From contig CAYOPZ010000017.1 of NCBI GenBank assembly GCA_964406005.1, forward strand, positions 1 to 64,000: a DNA stretch of 64,000 nt, given 5' to 3'. The notes under the pieces are model-generated. The model saw nothing but the letters and a program-made list of their open reading frames with translations, ran no database searches and was not told the origin of the DNA. Source of the DNA: CAYOPZ01 sp964406005. Its GTDB lineage: Bacteria > Bacteroidota > Bacteroidia > Bacteroidales > SM23-62. A program made the position numbers and the translations under genes. Of the stretch, positions 46,283-55,044 are shown piece by piece (positions within the stretch are counted from its first letter, which is position 1; every line of letters begins with the position of its first letter).

Positions 46283-46954
46283 ATGCATGGGAACCCGTTG
46301 ACAATACATATTTTCGGCATCAGAATCGACGAACCTGTCACGATGCTGACCGATCTCATGATTGCCGTTGTTTGCGTTTTTGCCTTTTTCCGGCTGAACC
46401 GGATCCCGGAAAGACAAAAGCTCCACAGGTTCATTCAGTATTATTTTATATGTCTGGGAATCAGTACTTTCCTGGGAGGAATAATTGGCCATGGCTTCTT
46501 ATACCTGTTTACACCCGGATGGAGACTGCCCGGCTGGCTGATCGGTATGATCGCCGTGGCAATGATCGAGCAGGCGTCCATTGAGCTTTTAAGAAAATCT
46601 GTGACGGTAAGAGTGATCCTGCTGCTTACCTGGCACAATATCCTTATATTGCTGGCATTTACCATCCTGACCCTGGTCAACCTGAACTTTCTGACTACCG
46701 TGATTTACATTTCATACGGTATGCTTATCCCGGTTACCGGTATGCATTTTTATTATTATCTGAAAACCGGGAGCAGGGGAGCAGTATTGTTTCTTGCCGC
46801 CGTTGGGACCGCTTTGGCGGGCGCTATCGTTTATATTACCGGGCAGGGCATCCATGCCTGGTTCAACCACCTGGATCTCAGCCATATACTTTTGATATGC
46901 TCGGTATACCTGTTTTACAGGGGCGCCAGGCAATACATACATGAACCTTACTGA
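46283..46954 (+). CDS. Seven-helix membrane protein (DUF6962-like)
   Basis: A 223-residue integral membrane protein with about seven helices and no charged catalytic motif that I recognise. Distinct features are GHGFLYLFTPGWRLPGWLIGMIAVAMIEQASIELLRK, where His and Glu lie in membrane helices, and the closing YLFYRGARQYIHEPY. The layout recalls DUF6962/alkaline-ceramidase-like proteins of Bacteroidota. Its 3' end overlaps the convergent DUF4395 gene by 7 bp. Function unknown. Confidence 0.8.
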   Translation: MHGNPLTIHIFGIRIDEPVTMLTDLMIAVVCVFAFFRLNRIPERQKLHRFIQYYFICLGISTFLGGIIGHGFLYLFTPGWRLPGWLIGMIAVAMIEQASIELLRKSVTVRVILLLTWHNILILLAFTILTLVNLNFLTTVIYISYGMLIPVTGMHFYYYLKTGSRGAVLFLAAVGTALAGAIVYITGQGIHAWFNHLDLSHILLICSVYLFYRGARQYIHEPY

Positions 46955-47382
46955 AGTTTTTTCCGGTGCAGCATGGGATAGATCCTGCATCCCATACAAA
47001 TACCGTATGCGGCTTCAAGGAATGAGCCCAGCAGCAGCATAACGCACATGCCATAGGTCAGCGCAGGAAGGTTGTAGAATTGTCCGGCCACCGCAAACCC
47101 TGAAAGGATCAGTCCCATATATGAAGCAAATATCTTGGGCTCTTCTTCGATCAGGCTTTCTCCCAGATGAAAGCTGCTGACCAGGAACCGGTTCATTTTT
47201 GCCACAGGGCTGAACCTTCCCCTGAACCATGCCCGCAGGGCAAAATCTGCCGGGAGCAGGAACAGGATCCATCGGGCGGGTGTGAACATAAAAACGGATA
47301 CGATAAGAAATGTTACAAACGCATTTAAACGCGTTACGTTTTCATTGATCCTCCTTTCGTTTACAGGATAATTTTCTCTCAT
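46948..47382 (-). CDS. DUF4395 membrane protein
   Basis: A 144-residue membrane protein of the DUF4395 family with two hydrophobic pairs: RLNAFVTFLIVSVFMFTPARWILFLLPADFALRAWFRGRFSP and a C-terminal pair ending GICMGCRIYPML. The CMGC cysteines are typical. The start at 47382 has GGAGGG seven bases upstream; an ATG at 47430 is also in frame but would need an odd N-terminus. The family is unstudied; members occur next to thiol or sulfur genes, which are not visible here. Confidence 0.85.
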   Translation of the reverse strand: MRENYPVNERRINENVTRLNAFVTFLIVSVFMFTPARWILFLLPADFALRAWFRGRFSPVAKMNRFLVSSFHLGESLIEEEPKIFASYMGLILSGFAVAGQFYNLPALTYGMCVMLLLGSFLEAAYGICMGCRIYPMLHRKKLQ

Positions 47383-47560
47383 TGCAAAACCCTCCATCAT
47401 ATATAACATTTTACGCGGCAAAAATACCATATTGTTATATTAACCTAATATGGTTGAATTAATAATTAGGAGATAATTAACATTATTTTTTCATTGGGTA
47501 CCAATTAAACCCATTGTTAAAAAATCCTACATTTTAATTTTCGGTCTTTTGAATTTATCC

Positions 47561-47591
47561 TTGACCGGAATCGGAATTTGCGCTAAGTTTA
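47561..47591 (+). promoter_or_regulatory. Promoter of the surface module
   Basis: TTG at 47561-47563 and TAAGTTTA at 47584-47591 are 20 bp apart; the box differs from TAnnTTTG only at its last base. The barrel gene starts 23 bp downstream. Confidence 0.5.
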
Positions 47592-47614
47592 TATAAATAT
47601 CTGATGCGGGAAGA

Positions 47615-48259
47615 ATGAGATGGATTTTTTTATTGTCATTTCTTTTGTTTCTTGCTCAGCCGGCGAATTCACAATCCCGGTACCCGGGCATCGTTACCGG
47701 ATTGTGTCCCATGGGTAACGTTTACGGAGACGTTGAACTAAACCACTGGAGTTTTACTCTTTTCAACATGGGCGGATATGTTGCTCTGCAACTGAACCGA
47801 AGGTTCTGGTTGCAGCCGGAGGTCAGGATGGTACGCCGTGGTCCGAGGTACTACGACCCGGTCAGGGAAAGAAGGTACAGGCAGAACCTGGGATACCTGC
47901 AGTTTCCCCTGCTGCTCAGAACCTATTTCTCTTACAATTGTTTTATCGAGGCGGGCCCGTATGCGGGGTATCTGGCCTATGCGACCCGGAGGGACAGATT
48001 CGAGGAGGAACTCGCCAATATTATTACGGTCGGGTTGTTGCCCATAGGAACGGACAATTCCGAAGCGTATAATGAATTTGATACGGGATTCATTGTCGGG
48101 CTGGGTTATGGCACAGGCGATACATCCGTCGGGATAAGATACCAGCGGGGTTTCACCGGCATCCGGGCCGATCCCGGTCAGCGTGTTTACAACCATGCGT
48201 TTGAAATCATCCTGTGTCTCAGTATCAGGACAATTTTTACAAATTCCGTAACAAGATGA
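47615..48259 (+). CDS. Outer-membrane beta-barrel protein (PorT-like)
   Basis: A 214-residue outer-membrane protein with an 18-residue signal peptide (MRWIFLLSFLLFLAQPANSQ). Aromatic alternating strands such as GYVALQLNRRFWLQPEVRMVRRGPRYY and YLQFPLLLRTYFSYNCFIEAGPYAGYLAY are those of the PorT/outer_membrane_beta-barrel_2 family. It could be a T9SS PorT protein or one of the many related 8-strand barrels; without a longer alignment I call it PorT-like only. First gene of a three-gene plus-strand module with the lipoprotein and the T9SS cargo protein. Confidence 0.8.
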   Translation: MRWIFLLSFLLFLAQPANSQSRYPGIVTGLCPMGNVYGDVELNHWSFTLFNMGGYVALQLNRRFWLQPEVRMVRRGPRYYDPVRERRYRQNLGYLQFPLLLRTYFSYNCFIEAGPYAGYLAYATRRDRFEEELANIITVGLLPIGTDNSEAYNEFDTGFIVGLGYGTGDTSVGIRYQRGFTGIRADPGQRVYNHAFEIILCLSIRTIFTNSVTR

Positions 48260-48292
48260 AAACCTTATAGTCATGTAACAACCCGGACAACT

Positions 48293-49228
48293 GTGAAAAG
48301 GATCCCCGTTATATTCTTCACTCTGGCCGTTCTGGCGAGTTCCTGTTTCAGACCCCTGGGATTGTATGTTACAGGCGGCAATGACCTGGATCAGAGAATC
48401 CGGACCGAAAAACTTACTGTGGCCGTCCTGCCCGCCATTGATTATACATATGCCGAAAAGAAATACGGCTGGCTCATGGGTCCCGATCCGGTGATCGTTG
48501 AAAGGATCAGGTACTATGAGGATCCGGGGCTGGTTTTCACCAACGAGATCACACGATGCCTCTGGAAAAGGAACAGCTGCAGCATTGTAAAAAAGGAAGC
48601 CCTGATCTCGGAAATGGACAGCATGCGTTTCAGTGCAGAGGAGTTGTTCCCCGATCCCGGCAGGAGAATCCGGAAGCTGAGCCGCTGGGACAGGGTGCTT
48701 AGGGGAGGGAAAGGGTCGCCCGACTACCGGAAAATATATGCCCTCGGAGAAATGCTGGAGGCGGATATTGTATTGATCAGCCGGGTTTACGGCACCATGG
48801 ACAGGGGATATGTTTTCTATGAACCCAACCTCAGGGGAGATACGCGTATAAGGGACTTTACCAGGAACCCATTTTACATTGACATGATCTTCCTGGACGT
48901 GAACAGGAAGGAACCTCTGGCATACGGCACCTTCAGTTACCTCGACCAGATAAACGATTCCAATAAGGAAATGGTCCTGGAATACATGTCGAAGGGCGTC
49001 ACATATTACATGCCGGAGCCTGATCTGTCAGAAAGGCTGGTAAAGGGGACAGCCGCCATCCTTTCCCAGATGCTGGCCGAGATCCCTGACGGGACGAGCA
49101 GGGGCAGGGTCGACCTGAAATTCTCCTATGAATTCAAAGACGAAACCTGGAAAACGTATCCCGAAGGCTACTTCGAAGAAAACCACGCCCTCAGCCGGGA
49201 AGAATATCAGGCGCTTTTCCGCAGATAG
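48293..49228 (+). CDS. Hypothetical lipoprotein
   Basis: A 311-residue protein with lipoprotein signal and Cys18 in VLASSCFRPLG, starting at GTG 48293. The body reads LTVAVLPAIDYTYAEKKYGW and later AGTAILS-like and DIVLISRVYGTMDRGYVF, a style close to CsgG/GNA1162-like or TolB-N folds that build outer-membrane complexes, but no family is certain. It lies between a barrel gene and a large surface protein gene, so a structural or export-associated role is plausible. Confidence 0.6.
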   Translation: MKRIPVIFFTLAVLASSCFRPLGLYVTGGNDLDQRIRTEKLTVAVLPAIDYTYAEKKYGWLMGPDPVIVERIRYYEDPGLVFTNEITRCLWKRNSCSIVKKEALISEMDSMRFSAEELFPDPGRRIRKLSRWDRVLRGGKGSPDYRKIYALGEMLEADIVLISRVYGTMDRGYVFYEPNLRGDTRIRDFTRNPFYIDMIFLDVNRKEPLAYGTFSYLDQINDSNKEMVLEYMSKGVTYYMPEPDLSERLVKGTAAILSQMLAEIPDGTSRGRVDLKFSYEFKDETWKTYPEGYFEENHALSREEYQALFRR

Positions 49229-49229
49229 A

Positions 49230-49258
49230 CCCTGTAAGACGACCCCGCAATTACAGGG
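49230..49258. other. Hairpin between lipoprotein and cargo genes
   Basis: CCCTGTAA (49230-49237) pairs exactly with TTACAGGG (49251-49258) around a 13-base loop, immediately after the lipoprotein stop at 49228. No T-run follows directly, so it may be an attenuating or mRNA-stability hairpin rather than a strong terminator. Confidence 0.5.
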
Positions 49259-49313
49259 AACCGGAATCGTCATTTTTTTATTATCTTGGGACAAAGACAA
49301 AGGGAGGAAAACT

Positions 49314-52300
49314 ATGAAAAAAATATGGGTCCTTTGCTGCCTGGCGCTGCTTTTCGGCCGGGCTTTTACACAGACAGTTATAACGGGCGGAGATGTGTCC
49401 GGTACATGGACGGCGTCCAATTCTCCATACCATATACAAGGAGATGTTTCCATACCCAATAACGAGGTGCTGCGCATAGACCCCGGGGTTACAGTAATCT
49501 TCAAGGGGCATTACCGTATTGCGACATTTAATGCCGACCTGATTGCGGTGGGGAAGCCCGACAGTATGATCGTATTTACCATGGATCCGTCCGATACCAC
49601 GGGACTGGCCCTGGGCGGGGAAGACGAAGGAGGATGGAACGGCCTCCGGTTCTTTTATTCTTCGGAATCCGGGGATACCTCCAGGCTGGAGTACTGCAGG
49701 TTCGAATACTGCAAGGTGCATGACAATGTATCGGGCGGAAGGGGCGTCATAGGAACGGAGCGCATCCCGAGACTGCTTGTCGCCAATTGTGTCTTTCAGT
49801 ACAATTACTCCGACATAAGCGGTGTGGACTGCCGCCTGGCGGATGTTGTCATCAGGGACAACCTGTTTCAGCACAATACGGGCAATTACCTGGTGGCCAC
49901 TTCCCAGGCAAATCCAAGTTTTATCCGCAACGAGGTCAGGGACAATACCATGGAACGGATGTTCTCCATTTCCTCCTGGTGTTTCCCCGTGATTGAAGAG
50001 AACCTCATCCGGGACAACTCGGTGAAGAGTATTTTGTACAGCAGCGGGGAAAAATCCAGCCCTGTTTTCATCAATAACAGGGTTGTCAACAACCAGATTG
50101 CGTCAGGGTATTATCTGTTGGATCTCAACAGCTCGGAAGCCCGCGTATCCAATAACCTGATCGCCAATAACGACGGCCGGGGTATAAATATTTACTTCGG
50201 GAACAATATCCTGCAATACAATACGGTGGTAAACAATGACAATCTCGGGAGCTATCTCATGCAGGTCCGTACAGAGCAGGGAGAATTCAACGGGAACATT
50301 TTCCATGGGAATAACGGGTCCGTTTATTATGACCTCGAAGATTCCGAACCGGCCTTTAAATACAACCTGATCGAAGGAGGCATTGGCGGCTTTACCGGAG
50401 ACGCTTTCGCAGGCGTTGACATCGGAAATATAGACCAGGATCCGGAGTTCATTGATCCCACCCTTTCCGCAGGTACGGCAGGTGACGGTGAACTGGCCGA
50501 TTTCGGTCTGAAGCGCATATCGCCTGTCATCAATAAGGGGGACCCTTCGCTGGATAACGAAAATTATACCGACAGCGATATTTACGGTAACCTGCGGGTA
50601 AAATACAGTTACATCGATATGGGGGCGGCGGAAGCCTCCATAGACACCCTCAGCATTGCAGGGACCATAACCTCTGACACGACCCTGATCGGGGATACCA
50701 TAAAGGTCACCGGGGACATCACCGTCAATGACGATGTGACCCTGACCATTGCCGGGGGGGCCAGGGTCATTTTTCAGGGGCCCTTCAGGATCGATGTCGA
50801 CGGGACACTCATTACAGCCGGAACAGTGAACGACACCATTCTGTTTACCGTAGCGGATACCGCAGGATTCGGCGGAACGGATTATTCCCAGGGCTGCTGG
50901 AAGGGCATTTACCTGAATAACGGTTCCGGGACCATGGACGACAATACTCCCACATCGCTGAACTACTGCATCTTCGAATACGGAAAGACCGACAATGACT
51001 ATGTCGGAGGGATCCTCAGCCTGATCTCCGTTGACGGTTTTTCCGCAAAGCACTGTATCTTCCGCTACAATAAGACCAGTCATCAGGCTGCGGTACTTTA
51101 CGCAGACAATGCGGATTTCAGCTTCGAACATTGCCGGGTCAGCCATAACACCAGCCGGGATGTGAATTATGCCAAGGGGGCCCTTGCCATTTTCAATTCC
51201 ACGGCGAGGATCTCGGGCTGCGTCTTCGACAACAACGTTGCTGCAGACGGCGCCGCCCTGTACATATCCGGGACCACCCTGTATTCAAGCGGCAACCTTT
51301 ACCGCAACAACACCAATTTTAATTACAGCGGCGGGGGGATTGCACTGACTGCCAGTAACTCGGAATGTTATCTTGTCAATGATGTCATTGTCAACAACAA
51401 TTCCGGCAACGCCGGGGCCCTGGATTTTTCGAGCTGTATTGCCACCATCACCAACAGTACCATTGCGAACAACAAGACCGATAACAGCTATTTCGCGGGT
51501 GCGATAGGGCTCACCAGGACCAACCTGCAGTTATACAATACGATATTGTATGGAAACCTGGCGGGTTCATATCCGTACAGTATTTTCCTGTTTGAGGAAA
51601 ATACAGATCCTGACCTGTACAACTGCCTGGTCGAAGGTGGTTTAGGCGGGGTCAGAACATATTCGGGATTTACCTTCAGCGGGGATTTCGAAGACTGCTT
51701 CGCGGGGAATCCCTATTTTGTCCGGCCCACGATGTCTGCAGGGAACGGTGAAGACGCCTCAGGCACCGACTGGCAGTTGCTGGATGTTTCTCCCTGTATT
51801 AATACAGGAACCACGGATACGACAGGACTGAACCTGCCCGGAACGGATGCTGCGGGAAACCAGCGCATCCTGAACGGACGTATAGAGGTCGGGGCATACG
51901 AAAAGGGTGGAACCAAGGCCGAGATATACCAGGATCCGCAGGGAGGGAACCTGTGCACCGGGGAAGATCACAGTCTTCAGATCGAATATACAGGGACGGA
52001 CTCGGTGTTCATCCAGTGGAGGAAGGACGGGATCAATGTTCCCGGGGCCAATTCAGCCCTGCTTGAGATTCAGGATGCCGTGCTTGCCGATGAGGGGAAT
52101 TACACCTGTTTCCTGTGGAATGCATTCGGCATAGTCAAGTCCACGCCCGTATTCATTAGCGTCAAATCCCCGCCGGAAATACTGTCCGAACCCGTAGATT
52201 CATGGGTGGAACCCGATAAGCCACTAAGCCTGGAGATGCTGGTTACAGGCTCCTCGCCGCTTTTGTACCAGTGGCAGAGGAACGGTGAAGACATTCCGGG

Positions 52301-53267
52301 AGCACATTTACCGGAGCTCCGCTTCATTCCCTCGGATACTTCCCACGAAGGATCCTACCGGGGCATTGTCACCAATGTATGCGGAAGCGACAGCACCGCC
52401 TCCTCCTATCTCTATCTTGCTCCGCAGATATGCATGGTAACGGTAGATTCGGTCTCCGGGAATAACCTGATCGTATGGGAAAAGAACACCACCGCCCCGC
52501 TGATCGCCTACAATGTTTACAGGGAAAGCGCTGCGGCAGGAATATACGACCTTCTGGGAACCGTCCCCTTCGATGAACTGAGCGTTTTTTCCGACAGCAC
52601 AGCGGATCCGACCGTTCAGGCCTATATATACAAGATTACCGGCATCGATACGGCGGAAACGGAGACCGATGCAGATCTCTGCCGGCGTCACAAGACCATT
52701 CACCTGCTTGTATCCACCAACCCGGAGCTGCATACGACACAGCTCGAGTGGGACAGGTATTACGGATTTCTCTACCAGACCTATTATATTTTCAGGAGCA
52801 CGACAGGAACGAACTTCGAGCAGGTGCATTCCATAGCCAGCACCCTGAGCTCCTGGACAGACCCTGATCCCGTAGAGGGCGACCTGTATTACCGGATTAC
52901 CGTCAGGCGACAGGCCTTGTGCTACCCCACGGGAACGGGCCTGAAAGCAAGTGCAGGACCCTACAGCCATTCCCTGTCCAACCTCGATGACAATAAGCTC
53001 CAGGGCACCGGGACCGGAGCGTTGAAAACCGCCTCCCTGAAGGTCTTCCCCAACCCCTTCGGCACGGTTGCTACGGTCGAGTTCCCGAACCCGGAACGTT
53101 CGGAATACCGGATGGTCCTCCGGGACCTTGCAGGCAAGGTCGTCATGACGATAAACGGGATCAGGGACAGCCGTTTTGTCATACACGGGGAAAAGCTGGC
53201 AAAAGGCTCCTATATATTGGAATTACAGGGTGAAAAAACATACAGGGACAGAATCATCCTCGAATGA
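49314..53267 (+). CDS. T9SS-exported surface protein with two beta-helix modules, Ig-like and FN3-like domains
   Basis: A 1317-residue protein. The start at 49314 (MKKIWVLCCLALLFGRAFTQT) has GGGAGGAAAA seven bases upstream; the longer frame into the previous gene is rejected. After the signal peptide are two similar right-handed beta-helix modules, about residues 25-440 and 442-862, each opening with a phrase of the form I(D/A)(P/G)G(V/A)(T/R)V(I)F(K/Q)G and built from Asn-rich turns (NNRVVNN, YRNNT). Then come Ig-like domains (FIQWRKDGINVPG, YQWQRNGEDIPG), FN3-like stretches and a type A C-terminal sorting domain (KVFPNPFGTVATVEFPNP, GSYILELQGEK). It is thus a T9SS cargo secreted to the surface and likely binds carbohydrate or other cells. 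Confidence 0.9.
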   Translation: MKKIWVLCCLALLFGRAFTQTVITGGDVSGTWTASNSPYHIQGDVSIPNNEVLRIDPGVTVIFKGHYRIATFNADLIAVGKPDSMIVFTMDPSDTTGLALGGEDEGGWNGLRFFYSSESGDTSRLEYCRFEYCKVHDNVSGGRGVIGTERIPRLLVANCVFQYNYSDISGVDCRLADVVIRDNLFQHNTGNYLVATSQANPSFIRNEVRDNTMERMFSISSWCFPVIEENLIRDNSVKSILYSSGEKSSPVFINNRVVNNQIASGYYLLDLNSSEARVSNNLIANNDGRGINIYFGNNILQYNTVVNNDNLGSYLMQVRTEQGEFNGNIFHGNNGSVYYDLEDSEPAFKYNLIEGGIGGFTGDAFAGVDIGNIDQDPEFIDPTLSAGTAGDGELADFGLKRISPVINKGDPSLDNENYTDSDIYGNLRVKYSYIDMGAAEASIDTLSIAGTITSDTTLIGDTIKVTGDITVNDDVTLTIAGGARVIFQGPFRIDVDGTLITAGTVNDTILFTVADTAGFGGTDYSQGCWKGIYLNNGSGTMDDNTPTSLNYCIFEYGKTDNDYVGGILSLISVDGFSAKHCIFRYNKTSHQAAVLYADNADFSFEHCRVSHNTSRDVNYAKGALAIFNSTARISGCVFDNNVAADGAALYISGTTLYSSGNLYRNNTNFNYSGGGIALTASNSECYLVNDVIVNNNSGNAGALDFSSCIATITNSTIANNKTDNSYFAGAIGLTRTNLQLYNTILYGNLAGSYPYSIFLFEENTDPDLYNCLVEGGLGGVRTYSGFTFSGDFEDCFAGNPYFVRPTMSAGNGEDASGTDWQLLDVSPCINTGTTDTTGLNLPGTDAAGNQRILNGRIEVGAYEKGGTKAEIYQDPQGGNLCTGEDHSLQIEYTGTDSVFIQWRKDGINVPGANSALLEIQDAVLADEGNYTCFLWNAFGIVKSTPVFISVKSPPEILSEPVDSWVEPDKPLSLEMLVTGSSPLLYQWQRNGEDIPGAHLPELRFIPSDTSHEGSYRGIVTNVCGSDSTASSYLYLAPQICMVTVDSVSGNNLIVWEKNTTAPLIAYNVYRESAAAGIYDLLGTVPFDELSVFSDSTADPTVQAYIYKITGIDTAETETDADLCRRHKTIHLLVSTNPELHTTQLEWDRYYGFLYQTYYIFRSTTGTNFEQVHSIASTLSSWTDPDPVEGDLYYRITVRRQALCYPTGTGLKASAGPYSHSLSNLDDNKLQGTGTGALKTASLKVFPNPFGTVATVEFPNPERSEYRMVLRDLAGKVVMTINGIRDSRFVIHGEKLAKGSYILELQGEKTYRDRIILE

Positions 53268-53421
53268 TTGGAACGGTGTTTTTAACCGATATTTAAGACG
53301 AAAACTTTGAGGAACAAAAATCATCGAGTATATTTGCACCCGCTTCGGGAACATGCTCCGGCCTTCCCCCGGGATCGCACAGATTCACACAGACAACCCG
53401 GATTGTAACCCGCAAAACCCC

Positions 53422-53496
53422 GGGCGATTAGCTCAGCTGGTTCAGAGCACCTGCCTTACAAGCAGGGGGTCGTAGGTTCGAATCCTACATCGCCCA
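53422..53496 (+). tRNA. tRNA-Val (anticodon TAC)
   Basis: A complete cloverleaf: acceptor GGGCGAT (53422-53428) with ATCGCCC (53489-53495), D stem GCTC/GAGC, anticodon stem CCTGC/GCAGG with loop CTTACAA (anticodon TAC at 53457-53459), T stem GTAGG/CCTAC with loop TTCGAAT, discriminator A at 53496. The CCA end is not encoded. It is the apparent site next to which a structured element and an efflux-pump operon lie. Confidence 0.97.
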
Positions 53497-53497
53497 C

Positions 53498-53617
53498 AAT
53501 GAAAAGACAGACCCGAACATTCAGGTTCGGGTTTTTATTTGAGACAAACCGTTAAAAGCTTGCTTTTATAAGGTTTGACGAGAAATAAAATACCGTGTAA
53601 CGGTCTGTCTTTTCATT
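53498..53617 (+). ncRNA. Structured tRNA-downstream element, copy V
   Basis: A 120-bp, nearly self-complementary unit. Outer arms AATGAAAAGACAGACC (53498-53513) and GGTCTGTCTTTTCATT (53602-53617) pair perfectly. Inside are a left hairpin with a T-run (53512-53540), then TTTTATTT (53533-53540) pairing with AAATAAAA (53583-53590), AAACC/GGTTT, and a TAAAAG-CTTG-CTTTTA hairpin (53553-53568). GACGAG follows on the 3' side at 53577-53582, and a small hairpin ACCGT/ACGGT lies near 53592-53604. The same architecture with other arm sequences lies after tRNA-Ala (61101). It may be RNA, a composite bidirectional terminator or a mobile remnant. Confidence 0.55.
53512..53540 (+). terminator. Terminator of tRNA-Val
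   Basis: CCCGAAC (53512-53518) pairs with GTTCGGG (53525-53531), followed by TTTTTATTT. It begins 16 bp after the tRNA and is part of the larger element at 53498-53617, whose left outer arm shares two of its C residues. Confidence 0.75.
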
Positions 53618-53641
53618 GTGAGGGCCCTCCGGTACTGGATC

Positions 53642-53678
53642 ACGACCGAGCCTGCGAGGTCGTAATCCCATCGCCCAC
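53642..53678 (+). repeat. Degenerate copy of the tRNA-Val 3' end
   Basis: CATCGCCCAC at 53669-53678 repeats the tRNA bases 53488-53497, preceded by GGTCGTAATCC, which fits the tRNA variable-loop/T-arm with two short deletions (7 and 2 nt). ACGACC (53642-53647) pairs with GGTCGT (53658-53663). It reads as a broken duplicate of the 3' half, as left by integration at a tRNA gene or by tandem duplication. Confidence 0.5.
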
Positions 53679-53706
53679 TTGTACAGAAACGAACGAAGGC
53701 TGGATT

Positions 53707-55044
53707 TTACCAGATCTTTTCCCCTTCAGCCTGCAATAATTTATAGTGGCTCAGGGTAAGCTGGAATAACTGATACGAATATTTCAGTTTCGCCTGGGCA
53801 AGAGCAGTTTCCGTATCCAGCAATGTCGTGTTGGTAATTGATCCGCTTTCATAAAGCCCTTTGGCCTGTTTCATGGCTGCCTCTGCCTGGGCGGTTTCCT
53901 CCTGGGCCGTTTTGAGTTGAACTTTACTATTCCTGTAATCCAGCAGGGCATTTTGCACTTCGGTGCTGATTTTTTGTTGCAATACATCAGCATGGTCGTC
54001 GATAGACTGGATCTGCCAGTCAGCTGTTTTCAGTTTTGATTTCTTCAAGAAGCCGTCGAAAACAGGAATATCTGCTGTAAGTCCCAGCACGTAGTTTGCT
54101 TTCATCTTTGTCAGATTATCAGGATAACCGTTCTTTAAACCTGCTGTTCCAAAGGCGCTCAGAGTCGGCATATTTGATTTTTCTATGACCGCTTTGTGTA
54201 ATGTTGCCGTTTGCTTAACCAGGTTGTTTAATTTCAACTCTTCGCGCTGCAGGTAAGCATCATTAATTAAAGTATCCAGCATATACCGGTTGGATATTAT
54301 TTCCAGTTTCCCTTCCAGTTCAAATTCTTTTCCTTCCGGAAAATTCATCAACGAGCCCAATATTACAGAAGCCTTTTTCTTTTGGTTGATTATATCTGCT
54401 TTTGCATTTTGCAGGGCAGTTAGCCTGACGCTGGTACTGATGGTATCCAAACCAATGGCCGAACCCGTAGCAACCAGTTTTTTGGCAACCATTAAGTGCT
54501 CTTCCAGATCCCTGATCTGCCGATCCATTACCTGAACCCTTTCATTCAGATAGAGTATTGAGAAATACACATGAGCTGTTTCGAAAGAAAGCTGATTGCG
54601 AATCATATTAATCTTTTCTGCCTCTGTTACTTCATTGGAGCGTAATAACTTAAGCGTTTCTTTTCGCATATTGAAATCATAGATCAAATATTGCACTCCA
54701 ATATTTTCATTTAAATTATCGGGAGTCGCGATGAAGAATTTTTCATTATTCATAACTGGTATAGAAATGAAAGGCGTTGGACCGATCCGTGTGTAATTCA
54801 AGCTGATAGCAGCGTGTGGCAGGAAAGCACTTTTTAATTCGTCAGCTTTTGCAGCGGCAATGGAGACCTGATCCTGTGCTTCCTTAATCAGCGGCTTGTT
54901 GTTTACTGCATTTTGAATGGCCTGAGAAAGCGTCAGTTTCACAGGTTCCTCCGCCTGAGCACATGACGGATTCGACAGCACTATCAGCACCATCATCGCC
55001 AGTTCTGAAATTAATATTTTGATTATATTACGAAGAGATTTCAT
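53707..55044 (-). CDS. TolC-family outer-membrane efflux protein
   Basis: A 445-residue outer-membrane factor that forms the exit duct of a tripartite pump. A signal peptide (about 1-30, PSCAQA) precedes the long helical barrel with two OEP repeats (LTLSQAIQNAVNNKPLIKEAQDQV, then AKLKYSYQLFQLTLSHYKLLQAEGEKIW at the end). The protein is last in the operon emrA-emrB-tolC; its ATG overlaps the transporter stop (ATGA at 55041-55044). The region is visibly richer in A and T than the flanking chromosome. Confidence 0.92.
   Translation of the reverse strand: MKSLRNIIKILISELAMMVLIVLSNPSCAQAEEPVKLTLSQAIQNAVNNKPLIKEAQDQVSIAAAKADELKSAFLPHAAISLNYTRIGPTPFISIPVMNNEKFFIATPDNLNENIGVQYLIYDFNMRKETLKLLRSNEVTEAEKINMIRNQLSFETAHVYFSILYLNERVQVMDRQIRDLEEHLMVAKKLVATGSAIGLDTISTSVRLTALQNAKADIINQKKKASVILGSLMNFPEGKEFELEGKLEIISNRYMLDTLINDAYLQREELKLNNLVKQTATLHKAVIEKSNMPTLSAFGTAGLKNGYPDNLTKMKANYVLGLTADIPVFDGFLKKSKLKTADWQIQSIDDHADVLQQKISTEVQNALLDYRNSKVQLKTAQEETAQAEAAMKQAKGLYESGSITNTTLLDTETALAQAKLKYSYQLFQLTLSHYKLLQAEGEKIW

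Noticed and set aside
49128..49313. Upstream extension of the cargo protein into the lipoprotein gene
   Set aside because: The signal peptide and a purine-rich ribosome-binding site place the start at 49314.
54383..54400. Possible further hairpin-repeat copy (TTATATCTGCTTT) in the tolC gene
   Set aside because: Only one arm is present, inside coding sequence; taken as chance.
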